A DNA stretch of 64,000 bases from Burkholderia gladioli (GTDB lineage Bacteria > Pseudomonadota > Gammaproteobacteria > Burkholderiales > Burkholderiaceae), in contig NZ_CP009323.1 in NCBI RefSeq assembly GCF_000959725.1, forward strand, positions 992,001 through 1,056,000, given 5' to 3'. The translations under genes and the position numbers were made by a program. Below the pieces are notes generated by a model. That model was not told where the DNA came from, made no database searches, and saw nothing but the letters and a program-made list of their open reading frames with translations. Of the stretch, positions 37,186-45,381 are shown one piece after another (position 1 is the stretch's first letter; each line of letters starts with the position of its first letter).

Positions 37186-38466
37186 ATGAAAGTTACAAAC
37201 TATCAGGAGGCGGCGATCGAGCCGAGCGGCAAGGGGCTCGGCCGGGTGCCGAGCGCGAGCGTGCCCTTGTCGGACGCGGGCCGCCTGGACTGGAACCTGC
37301 TCGACGAGGACGTCAGCCTGCCCGCGGCGGTGCTGTATGCCGACCGGGTCGAGCACAACCTCAAGTGGATGCAGGCCTTCGTCGCCGAATACGGCGTGCA
37401 GCTCGCGCCGCACGGCAAGACCACCATGGCGCCGCAGTTGTTCCGCCGCCAGATCGAGACCGGCGCCTGGGGCATCACGCTGGCCACCGCGCACCAGACC
37501 CGCGCCGCCTACCAGGGCGGGATCCGCCGCGTGCTGCTGGCCAACCAGTTGGTCGGCAAGCACAACATGGCGATCGTCGCCGAGCTGCTGTCCGATCCCG
37601 AATTCGAATTCTTCTGCCTGGTCGACTCGGCCGACAACGTCGAACAGCTCGGCCGCTTCTTCGCCGCCGCCGGGCGCACGCTGCAGGTGCTGCTCGAGCT
37701 CGGCGTGCCGGGCGGGCGCACCGGCGTGCGCGATGCCGCGCAGCGCGCCGCCGTGCTGGAGGCCATCGCGCGCCACGCGGACGTGATCAAGCTGGCCGGC
37801 ATCGAGGTCTACGAAGGGGTGCTGAAGGAAGAGGGCGAGGTGCGCGCCTTCCTCAAGGACACGGTCGCGCTGGCGCGCCAGTTCGCCGACGAGGGCCGCT
37901 TCTCGCGCACGCCGGCAATTTTGTCGGGCGCCGGCTCGGCCTGGTACGACGTGGTCGCCGACGAGTTCTCGCAGGCGCGCGCCGAGGGCGTGATCGAGGT
38001 GGTGCTGCGCCCCGGCTGCTACCTGACGCACGACGTCGGCATCTATCGCAAGGCGCAGAACGACATCCTCGCGCGCAACCCGGTCGCCAAGCGCATGGGC
38101 GAGGCGCTCAAGCCGGCGCTGCAGCTGTGGGCCTACGTGCAGTCGATCCCCGAGCCGGATCGCGCCATCGTCGCGCTCGGCAAGCGCGACGCGGCCTTCG
38201 ACGCCGGCTACCCGGAACCCGCCCGGCATTTCCGCCCGGGCAGCGCGGCCGCGCCGCGCGCGGTGACGCCGGCCGACGGCTGGGAGGTGACAGGCATGAT
38301 GGACCAGCACGCCTACCTGAAGATCGCGCCGGGCGCGGACGTGAAGGTCGGCGACATGGTCGCCTTCGACATCTCGCATCCCTGCCTGACCTTCGACAAG
38401 TGGCGGCAGATCCTGGTGGTGGATGGCGACTACCGCGTCACCGAGGTGATCGAGACGTACTTCTGA
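37186..38466 (+). CDS. D-threonine aldolase/D-serine dehydratase-like PLP enzyme (amino acid deaminase)
   Basis: 426 residues of the alanine-racemase-like fold III PLP family. The PLP-lysine segment is VQLAPHGKTTMAPQLFRRQ (Lys near residue 70); the C-terminal metal-binding pair lies in MMDQHAYLK and DISHPCLTFDKW, typical of DSD1-like D-serine dehydratases and D-threonine aldolases. It probably deaminates a D-hydroxy amino acid. The ATG at 37186 (MKVTNYQEA) has GGAG 9 nt upstream; ATG 37171 is in frame. It is transcribed away from the regulator-deacylase-ridA genes. Confidence 0.83.
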   Translation: MKVTNYQEAAIEPSGKGLGRVPSASVPLSDAGRLDWNLLDEDVSLPAAVLYADRVEHNLKWMQAFVAEYGVQLAPHGKTTMAPQLFRRQIETGAWGITLATAHQTRAAYQGGIRRVLLANQLVGKHNMAIVAELLSDPEFEFFCLVDSADNVEQLGRFFAAAGRTLQVLLELGVPGGRTGVRDAAQRAAVLEAIARHADVIKLAGIEVYEGVLKEEGEVRAFLKDTVALARQFADEGRFSRTPAILSGAGSAWYDVVADEFSQARAEGVIEVVLRPGCYLTHDVGIYRKAQNDILARNPVAKRMGEALKPALQLWAYVQSIPEPDRAIVALGKRDAAFDAGYPEPARHFRPGSAAAPRAVTPADGWEVTGMMDQHAYLKIAPGADVKVGDMVAFDISHPCLTFDKWRQILVVDGDYRVTEVIETYF

Positions 38467-38650
38467 GGCCGGCGCCCGCCGGACCGTCCCGGCGGCGGCC
38501 CGGCGCCTTCGTGTCGCGAGGCTTCGCGGCATGAAGCGGGCCGGCCGCCGCCGTGCATGCGCCCTCGCGCACGCCGCGCAGCCGCCTGTCACGACGCGGA
38601 ACCGACGCGAGGCGTACACTGCCCGCTCCCGTCTTCAACCCGCGGAGCAG

Positions 38651-39235
38651 ATGATGGCAGCCAAGCAGATCCTCTTCCTGACCGGCGATTTCGCCGAAGA
38701 CTACGAGACCATGGTGCCGTTCCAGGCACTGCAGGCGGTGGGCCACACCGTGCATGCGGTCTGCCCCGGCAAGCGCGCCGGCGACAAGATCAAGACGGCG
38801 ATCCACGATTTCGAGGGCGACCAGACCTACACCGAGAAGCCCGGCCACCTGTTCGCGCTGAACGCGAGCTTCGACGAGGTCGACGTGGCACGCTACGACG
38901 CGATCGCGATCGCCGGCGGGCGCGCGCCGGAATACCTGCGTCTCGATCCCAAGGTGATCGCGCTGGTGCGCGCCTTCGTCGAGGCCGGCAAGCCGGTCGC
39001 GGCGATCTGTCATGCCGCGCAGTTGCTGGCCGCCGCCGACGTGATCCGCGGCAAGAAGATCTCGGCCTACCCGGCCTGCGCGCCCGAGGTCAGGCTGGCC
39101 GGCGGCGAATACGCCGATATCCCGGTCGATGCGGCCGTCACCGACGCGCCCTTCGTCACCGCGCCGGCCTGGCCTGCGCATCCGGCCTGGCTCGCGCAGT
39201 TCCTGGCCCTGCTGGGCACCCGCATCGAGCTGTAA
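38651..39235 (+). CDS. DJ-1/PfpI-family protein
   Basis: 194 residues. The flavodoxin-like core has FLTGDFAEDYE at the start and the nucleophile elbow AAICHAAQLLAAADV, with Cys near residue 120 and an adjacent His. The family includes glyoxalases, deglycases and chaperones; no specific activity can be assigned. GGAG lies just before ATG 38651; ATG 38654 is immediately adjacent. Confidence 0.85.
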   Translation: MMAAKQILFLTGDFAEDYETMVPFQALQAVGHTVHAVCPGKRAGDKIKTAIHDFEGDQTYTEKPGHLFALNASFDEVDVARYDAIAIAGGRAPEYLRLDPKVIALVRAFVEAGKPVAAICHAAQLLAAADVIRGKKISAYPACAPEVRLAGGEYADIPVDAAVTDAPFVTAPAWPAHPAWLAQFLALLGTRIEL

Positions 39236-39314
39236 ACGCCAGGGCAGCGGCGCGCCTCGCGGCGCCCGCCGCCCATTTCCTCCACCGCCCGCCCCCCGCC
39301 CGGGCGGCTCGCGC

Positions 39315-39794
39315 TCAGGCCGCCGAACGGTTGCGGTCGATCCCGGCCGGCACCTCGGCCGGCGCCGCGCCGACCTCGGCGATGCGCGCCTCCAGCAGCG
39401 CGAGCGCGCCCGACAGCGCATTGAGCGCCTCGTCGGGCAGCGCCGACATGGTCTCGTCGAGAAACGCGGTACGCCGCGGCATGCAGGCGTCGAAGGCCGC
39501 GCGGCCCTCGCCCGTCAGCGTCACGTTGGTGACGCGGTTGTCGCGCGGATCGGGCGCGCGCGCGATCCAGCCGAGCGCCTCCATCGATTTCAACTGCCGC
39601 GTCAGCGCGCCCGGATCGGTGCGCACCAGCTCGACCAGCCGCTTCTGCGAGGCGGTGCCGTTCTCGTTGTGAAGCGCGAGCAGGATGCGCCAGCGCGGCA
39701 TCGGCTGGCCCACATGCGACTCGAAGGCGGAAAGGAACGCGCGATAGGTGCGCCCGAATTGTTGAAGGATCGCGACGCGGTCTTGTGCTTCCAT
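39315..39794 (-). CDS. MarR-family regulator
   Basis: 159 residues with a winged HTH (GTASQKRLVELVRTDPGALTRQLKSMEALGWI) and wing DPRDNRVTNVTLT. It lies 77 nt downstream of a DHA2 drug exporter gene on the same strand, so it is likely the local repressor co-transcribed with its target. An operator-like palindrome precedes the exporter. Confidence 0.87.
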   Translation of the reverse strand: MEAQDRVAILQQFGRTYRAFLSAFESHVGQPMPRWRILLALHNENGTASQKRLVELVRTDPGALTRQLKSMEALGWIARAPDPRDNRVTNVTLTGEGRAAFDACMPRRTAFLDETMSALPDEALNALSGALALLEARIAEVGAAPAEVPAGIDRNRSAA

Positions 39795-39871
39795 GATTCA
39801 GAACGACGATGACAATGAAACCCCGGGTCGGAACCCGGGCTGAAGCCCGGCTTGCGGGCCGGCCGCGCCGC

Positions 39872-41467
39872 TCATTCGGCGACCACGGCGGGCTCGATCT
39901 TGCTGCGCAGGCGGATCGGCGGCACGCGCCGGCTCTGCCAGACCGCGATCACCGCCACCAGCGCGCCGATCGCGATGCCGAGATGGATCGCGCCGACCAG
40001 CGAGGCGCGCGCCGCCTCCAGCAACTGCGCGCCGGGATGGCCCTGCTGGGTGAGCTCGGCCACCACGCGCGCCTGCGCCTCGCGGTCGATCAGGATCTGC
40101 GGATCGGACAGGCGCGCGAACCACTGCAGCGCACGATCGCCGCCCAGCGCCTCGCGCACGCCGCCGGCGTACATCTGGTTGACCAGGGTGCCGGTCAGCG
40201 CCGTGCCGATCATACCGCCAACCATGCGCAGCGACTGCAGCAGCGCGGTGGCGATGCCCAGGTGCTCGCGGCCGGCGGTCTGCTGGGCGAACACGGTCAG
40301 GTTCGGCAGCACGAAGCCCAGGCCGATGCCGCCGGCCACCATCACCGCCAGCAGCACCGCCTGGGGCGTGCTGTGCGAGGACAGCGCGATGCCCGCGCAG
40401 GCCAGCGCCAGCAGCGCGAAACCGGTCGGCAGCATCGCGTTCGGGCTGGGAATGCGCGTCACGATGCGCCCGTTCAGGATGCTGCCGATGGTGATGAACA
40501 CCACCAGCGGCGTGATCACCACGCCGGCCGCCTTGGGCGACATGCCGAAGCCGCCCTGGAACAGCAGCGGCGCGAAGAACAGCAGCGAGAACATCGAGAA
40601 GCCGGCCAGGACCGCCAGCGAGAAAAGCATCGCGAGCGACCGGTTGGCGAACATGTCGGTGGGCAGCAGCGCATGCGGGATGCGCTTTTCCCAGCGCCAC
40701 AGCGCCAGGCCCGCGAGCACCGCGATCAACAGCAGCAGCGCCGGCCAGCCCAGCAGCCCGCGCCTGGGCAGCCATTCGACGAACAACTGCAGCGCGCCGA
40801 GCGCCACCGCGATCAGCAGCGCGCCGGGCCAGTCCAGGCGCATCTTGCCCTCGTGCTTGGCATGGCGCAGGTGCGGCAGGTAGCGGATCACGAAGAACAG
40901 CGAGAGCAGCCCGAACGGCAGGTTCACGTAGAACACCGAGCGCCAGCCCCAGAACTGCGTGAGAAAGCCGCCCAGCGAGGGGCCGATCGCGTTGGCGATG
41001 CCGAAGGCGGTGCTCATCAGCACCTGCCAGCGCAGGCGCACCACCGAATCGGGGAACAGGTCGGGCACGCAGGCGAAGGCGGTACCCACCAGCATCCCGC
41101 CGCCGATGCCCTGCAGCACCCGCGCGGCCACCAGGAAGCTCATGCTGCCCGCCATCCCGCACAGCGCCGAGGCGGCGGTGAACACCACGATCGAGGCGAT
41201 CACGAAGGGCTTGCGGCCGTAATAGTCGCCCAGCCGGCCGAAGATCGGCACGGTGATCACCGAGGTCAACAGGTAGGAGGTCGCGACCCAGGCGTAGAGA
41301 TCGAAGCCGCGCAGCTCGGCCACGATGGTCGGCAAGGCGGTGCCGACCACGGTCTGGTCGAAGGCGACCAGCATCGTGACGAAGGAAATGCCCAGCATTG
41401 CCAACAGGGATTCACGAAACGGCAGGACTTGCCCACTCGAATGGTGGGCTCGGGTATGGACGGCCAT
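39872..41467 (-). CDS. MFS drug exporter, DHA2 (14-TMS) family
   Basis: 531 residues with about 14 hydrophobic helices. Motif A-like GRLGDYYGRKP follows helix 2 and VFDQ-type helix 1 reads MLVAFDQTVVGTALPTI; motif C-like GIANAIGPSLGGFL lies in helix 5. The DHA2 family exports drugs with proton antiport. The ATG at 41467 (MAVHTRAHHSS) is preferred over 41521, because a palindromic operator occupies the intervening DNA. Its substrate is unknown. Confidence 0.87.
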   Translation of the reverse strand: MAVHTRAHHSSGQVLPFRESLLAMLGISFVTMLVAFDQTVVGTALPTIVAELRGFDLYAWVATSYLLTSVITVPIFGRLGDYYGRKPFVIASIVVFTAASALCGMAGSMSFLVAARVLQGIGGGMLVGTAFACVPDLFPDSVVRLRWQVLMSTAFGIANAIGPSLGGFLTQFWGWRSVFYVNLPFGLLSLFFVIRYLPHLRHAKHEGKMRLDWPGALLIAVALGALQLFVEWLPRRGLLGWPALLLLIAVLAGLALWRWEKRIPHALLPTDMFANRSLAMLFSLAVLAGFSMFSLLFFAPLLFQGGFGMSPKAAGVVITPLVVFITIGSILNGRIVTRIPSPNAMLPTGFALLALACAGIALSSHSTPQAVLLAVMVAGGIGLGFVLPNLTVFAQQTAGREHLGIATALLQSLRMVGGMIGTALTGTLVNQMYAGGVREALGGDRALQWFARLSDPQILIDREAQARVVAELTQQGHPGAQLLEAARASLVGAIHLGIAIGALVAVIAVWQSRRVPPIRLRSKIEPAVVAE

Positions 41468-41477
41468 CTTTTGATCG

Positions 41478-41505
41478 CGCAACGTTTGACGAGTCAACGA
41501 TTGCG
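41478..41505. promoter_or_regulatory. Candidate MarR operator upstream of the DHA2 exporter
   Basis: A 28-bp interrupted palindrome: CGCAA and TTGAC on the left mirror GTCAA and TTGCG on the right around a GA centre, with three unpaired bases in each arm. It ends 11 nt before the exporter start codon, next to AT-rich GATAATAG sequence that may be a -10. Confidence 0.6.
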
Positions 41506-41571
41506 AGATAATAGCATGCACGGGTAGGCTACGCCGATGGCGTCTTGCCTGATCCTGCTCATGGGAGAGAT

Positions 41572-42438
41572 ATGGAACCCATTTCAGGCGCCGTCGGCGC
41601 CACCCTGTCGCCCGAGGACCTGGACACCTTGCGGCGCGCCAAGCTGGCGCTCGAAAGCCCGTCCCTGACGATGAAGCTGACCAGCGTGGTGGGCGCGCCG
41701 ATCGAGAAGATGATCGCCAGGCTGCCCGGCTTCGCCACCGACAAGATCAACGACGCCACCGAGATCGCGCTGCGCAAGTGCCTGCACCTGGCGCTGCGCA
41801 CGCTCGGCAAGTCCGGCGGCGTGGCCAGCGCGGGCGAGACGCCCGACAAGCCCAGCAATTTCCTGCACAAGCTCGCGGTGGCCACCACCGGCGCGGCGGG
41901 CGGCGCCTTCGGCCTGTTCGCGCTGCCGGTCGAGCTGCCGGTCACCACCACCCTGATGTTCCGCTCGATCTGCGATATCGCGCGCAGCGAGGGCGAGGAC
42001 CTGAGCTCGATCGACGCCCAGCTGCAATGCCTGGCCGTGCTCGGCATGGGCGGCGGGTTCGCCAACGCGGGCAGGCAATCGGGCGACGGCGAGGCGGAGC
42101 GCGATGCCGATTTCGGCTACTTCGTGCTGCGTGGCGCGCTCGCGCAAGCGGTATCGAAGGCTTCGTCCGAGATCGCCTCGAAGGGTTTCGCCACGCATGG
42201 CTCGGCGGCCCTGTTGCGGCTGGTGCAGTCGATCGCCTCGCGCTTCTCGGCGCAGGTGACCGAGCAGATCGCCGCCAAGTCGATCCCGGCGCTCGGCGCG
42301 GTGCTCGGCGCCACCGTCAACACGCTGTTCATCGACCACTTCCAGCAGGCCGCGCACGGCCACTTCGCGGTGCGCCGGCTCGAGCGCAAATACGGCACGG
42401 CGCCCGTCGAGGCCGCCTATCAGGCGATCGCCACCTGA
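41572..42438 (+). CDS. EcsC-family protein
   Basis: 288 residues. It matches the EcsC family by TLRRAKLALESPSLTMKLTS at the start, the TTGAAGGAFGLFALPVELPV hydrophobic loop and TTTLMFRSICDIARSEGEDL. Function is unknown; EcsC was named from a Bacillus ABC-transporter operon. The ATG at 41572 has GGGAGAG 5 nt upstream. Its 3' end overlaps the convergent esterase gene by 19 nt. Confidence 0.82.
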   Translation: MEPISGAVGATLSPEDLDTLRRAKLALESPSLTMKLTSVVGAPIEKMIARLPGFATDKINDATEIALRKCLHLALRTLGKSGGVASAGETPDKPSNFLHKLAVATTGAAGGAFGLFALPVELPVTTTLMFRSICDIARSEGEDLSSIDAQLQCLAVLGMGGGFANAGRQSGDGEAERDADFGYFVLRGALAQAVSKASSEIASKGFATHGSAALLRLVQSIASRFSAQVTEQIAAKSIPALGAVLGATVNTLFIDHFQQAAHGHFAVRRLERKYGTAPVEAAYQAIAT

Positions 42439-43358
42439 GCCTCGCGCGGCGGCGCCGCCGCGCCCCGCACGAAGGCCGCGGCATCGTCCAGCGCGCGGCG
42501 CGCCTCGGGCATGAAGGGCACCGCCATCTGCCAGACGTGCGGCATGCGCGGCCAGACCTGCAGGTCCACCTCGACGCCGGCCGCGCGGGCCCGCTCGGCG
42601 AAACGGCGCGAATCGTCGAGCAGCACCTCGGTGCTGCCGGCCTGGATCAGCAGCGGCGGCAGGCCCGCCGGATCGGCATAGAGCGGCGATACATAGGGAT
42701 CGGTCGGGCTCGCGTCGCCGACGTAGAGGCGCGCGGCGCGACCCAGCGCGGCGCCGGCGAACATCGGGTCGGCACCGTCGTTGCTGCGCAGCGTCTCGCC
42801 GGTGGCGGCCAGGTCGGTCCAGGGGGAGAACAGCACCGCGCCGGCCGGCAGCGGCGCGCCGCGATCGCGCAGCGCCACCAGCAGCGCCAGCGCCAGGCCG
42901 CCGCCCGCCGAATCGCCGCCGAGCACGATCGTGGCCGGATCGACACCGGCCTCTAGCAGCGCGGCGTAGGCGGCCAGCGCATCCTCGTGGGCGGCCGGGA
43001 ACGGCGCCTCGGGCGCCAGCCGGTAATCGACCGAGAACGAGCGCGCGCCGGCCTTCGCGGTGAGCGCGAAGACCAGGGGACGATGCGTGGCGGGAGAACA
43101 GAAGTAATAACCGCCGCCGTGGAAGTACAGCAGGGTCGGCGCGGCCCGCCCGTTCACGGGCTCCAGCCATTCGCCGCGCGGCGCGTCGGCCGCGCCGTAG
43201 CATTCGCGCAGTTGCCAGCCGGCCGGCACGCGCGTCTGGAACGGGCGCCGGCGCTCGGCCAGCGCGCGCGTGCCCGGCACGTCGATCACGGGCGACAGCG
43301 TCTTGGGCCGCACCTGTCGGCGCAGCAACCAGCAAGCCAGTTCGGACTGCCAGCTCAT
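42420..43358 (-). CDS. Alpha/beta hydrolase, hormone-sensitive lipase family
   Basis: 312 residues. The oxyanion-hole HGGG (YFHGGGYYF), the nucleophile elbow GDSAGGG, the Asp region and C-terminal His (PHVWQM) mark a class IV esterase. A short N-terminal helix, MSWQSELACWLLRRQ, resembles a cap or anchor. Natural substrate unknown. It converges on and overlaps the EcsC gene. Confidence 0.87.
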   Translation of the reverse strand: MSWQSELACWLLRRQVRPKTLSPVIDVPGTRALAERRRPFQTRVPAGWQLRECYGAADAPRGEWLEPVNGRAAPTLLYFHGGGYYFCSPATHRPLVFALTAKAGARSFSVDYRLAPEAPFPAAHEDALAAYAALLEAGVDPATIVLGGDSAGGGLALALLVALRDRGAPLPAGAVLFSPWTDLAATGETLRSNDGADPMFAGAALGRAARLYVGDASPTDPYVSPLYADPAGLPPLLIQAGSTEVLLDDSRRFAERARAAGVEVDLQVWPRMPHVWQMAVPFMPEARRALDDAAAFVRGAAAPPREAQVAIA

Positions 43359-43428
43359 CGAACCTCCTTGGGCAGGGAATCGGCCGTGCGCGGGAACGGC
43401 GCCTGCGCCGCGCCCGCGCGACGCGCGT

Positions 43429-43863
43429 TCAGCTGGCGGGCTCGACCTGCCCGCGAATCTCGCCGGACGGGTGCTCCTTGGTATGGACGTTGAAGTACCA
43501 CTTGCCCGCCATCAGCTCGGTGACCTGCTGGTCGTTGAGCACCGCCGAGCCCTTGATCGGGCTCGCCAGCGCATCCTTGGCGATCGGCACCTGCACGCCG
43601 GCGTTCTGGCCGACCGGAGCCGGGCCGTGGAAGTGCGCGGCGGTCGCCGGGCCGGTCAGGCCGCTGTAGCTGACGGTCCAGACCAGCGTATGGGTCGCCG
43701 TGTCGAAGCTCGCGTCGAGCTTGCCCGAGCCCTTGGTGGCTGTCGGCGGGACCTCGCTGGAGGGCTGCAGGTTCGCCGTCAGCTTCGCCGTCTCGGCATG
43801 CGCGGCCACCGCCACGAAGGCGCCGAGCAGCACGCCGGTGTTCAGGATACGCAGGATTCGCAT
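43429..43863 (-). CDS. Secreted CHRD-domain protein
   Basis: 144 residues. A signal peptide (about 1-23, ILNTGVLLGAFVAVAAHA) precedes a CHRD domain with LTANLQPSSEVPP at its start and TAAHFHGPAPVGQNAGVQVP, then KWYFNVHTKEHPSGEIRGQV. CHRD proteins in bacteria are exported and of unknown function. The ATG at 43863 has AAGGAGATCCC directly upstream. Confidence 0.87.
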   Translation of the reverse strand: MRILRILNTGVLLGAFVAVAAHAETAKLTANLQPSSEVPPTATKGSGKLDASFDTATHTLVWTVSYSGLTGPATAAHFHGPAPVGQNAGVQVPIAKDALASPIKGSAVLNDQQVTELMAGKWYFNVHTKEHPSGEIRGQVEPAS

Positions 43864-44267
43864 GGGATCTCCTTGTCCGTTTTGGAGCGCGCCGGCAACG
43901 GCCGCGAAGCGGCCGGCCGATCGTCGCTGATGCGATGGTAGACCAACCACCGCCGCCGTGCGCATCGCGCGCCGCGAACGGGCCCGGACGGCGGCCCGCC
44001 GGCCCCGATCGGCACCGCTCGCATTACATCCGTTGCATTACATCCGCCGCATTACATCCGTTTACGCCCGTCATGCGACGCCAGCGCGCAGCGCCCCTCG
44101 CAAACGCAGGCAGGGCCGCGCGCTGGCGCGGCTCCATGGCTTCCGGCGCCGCCACGCGTTTCTTACCGTCGTAATCCCCGGTCGCCAAACTGCGACGCCG
44201 CTTCCCGACAGCATTTTTACAAAAGCGCCACAATGGCCGCCCGATCGACAAACCCAGGAACAATCCC
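43864..44267. other. Divergent intergenic region with a triple repeat
   Basis: 404 nt between the CHRD gene and the outer-membrane protein gene. It contains three tandem 14-bp repeats (listed separately) and AT-richer sequence near 44210-44235 that could hold the promoter of the rightward gene. No gene is supported here. Confidence 0.6.
44021..44062. repeat. Three tandem 14-bp repeats
   Basis: Copies at 44021-44034, 44035-44048 and 44049-44062 share GCATTACATCCG followed by TT, CC and TT. The 14-bp period is not a multiple of three, so it is not a peptide repeat. It lies about 205 nt upstream of the outer-membrane protein start and 158 nt upstream of the CHRD start. Confidence 0.9.
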
Positions 44268-45287
44268 GTGCCGGTCCGCTCGCCCCTCCCCGCCTTTCCT
44301 GTTCCACGGCTGCCACGCGCGACCCTGATCGCGTCCCTGCTCGGCGCGGCAGCCCTCCACACCACGCCGGCCCAGGCGCAGGAATTCGCCCTGTTCGCCG
44401 GCCCGCTCTACGGCGCCGGCACGCACACCACCGCCTGGGCGCTCGACTACCGCGAGAGCCTCGGCAAGTACGCCGCCGCCAGCTTCACCTGGTACAACGA
44501 AGGCCACCTGCCGGGCCATCACCGCGACGGCCAGTCCGTGCAGTTCTGGGGACAACTGCCGCTCGCGCAGCGCCGCTTCGTGCTGTCCGCGGGCGTGGGC
44601 CCCTATCGCTACTTCGATACCGAGGCCGCCGCCGAAGGGCGCGGTTATTCGAACACCCACGGCTGGGGCGTGCTGATGAGCATCCGCGCGGCCTACTACA
44701 CCTCGCATCGCTGGGTCACGCAGCTGCAGCTCAACCGCGTCCACACCTTCAGCGGCCCCGATACCACCTCGGTGATGTTCGGCATCGGCTACCAGCTCGA
44801 CGCGCCCGACACGCCGGGCCCGCGCGACTACGCGGCGGGCCGGCTCGACCGAGTGACCCACAACGAGATCACCGGGATGGTCGGCGAGACCATCCTGAAC
44901 AGCCGCAGCTCGCCCTCCACGTTGGGCGCGAGCCTCGAATACCGGCGCGGGCTGATGAAGTACCTAGACTGGACCGCGACCTATCTCTACGAGGGCTCGA
45001 AGCGCGCCACGCGCCGCAACGGCGTGGCCTCCGAACTGTGGGCCACGCGCGCCTTCTTCGACGACAAGCTCACGCTCAGCGCGGGCGCCGGGATGTACAT
45101 CGCCGTCGACCAGCGCAACATCCGCGGCAACGACATCGGCGACGGCCGCCTGTCGGGCATCGTGTCGATCTCGGCGAGCTACCGACTCAGCGAGCGCTGG
45201 CTCACGCGCGTGACCTGGAACCGCGTGGTGACCCGTTACGACCGCGATACCGACGTGATCCAGGCCGGCCTCGGCTACCGGTTCTGA
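44268..45287 (+). CDS. Putative outer-membrane beta-barrel protein
   Basis: 339 residues. A signal peptide ends near TPAQAQ (about residue 38). The mature part is a series of alternating amphipathic strands (ALDYRESLGKYAAASFTWYN, RRFVLSAGVGPYRYF, WLTRVTWNRVVTRYDRDT) and ends in GLGYRF, the terminal Phe expected for BAM substrates. I do not recognise a family. The start is GTG 44268, with AGGAA about 9 nt upstream. Confidence 0.7.
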   Translation: MPVRSPLPAFPVPRLPRATLIASLLGAAALHTTPAQAQEFALFAGPLYGAGTHTTAWALDYRESLGKYAAASFTWYNEGHLPGHHRDGQSVQFWGQLPLAQRRFVLSAGVGPYRYFDTEAAAEGRGYSNTHGWGVLMSIRAAYYTSHRWVTQLQLNRVHTFSGPDTTSVMFGIGYQLDAPDTPGPRDYAAGRLDRVTHNEITGMVGETILNSRSSPSTLGASLEYRRGLMKYLDWTATYLYEGSKRATRRNGVASELWATRAFFDDKLTLSAGAGMYIAVDQRNIRGNDIGDGRLSGIVSISASYRLSERWLTRVTWNRVVTRYDRDTDVIQAGLGYRF

Positions 45288-45381
45288 TCGGCGCGCCCAG
45301 CATGGCGCGGGGGCCGCCGCGGCGCGCGACCCATTTCGGCGGCGTTGCGGGATGCCGCCGCGCATGAGACGATCCCCGCCC

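Noticed and set aside
44021..44062. CRISPR-like array
   Set aside because: Three directly abutting 14-bp repeats without spacers and no cas genes nearby.
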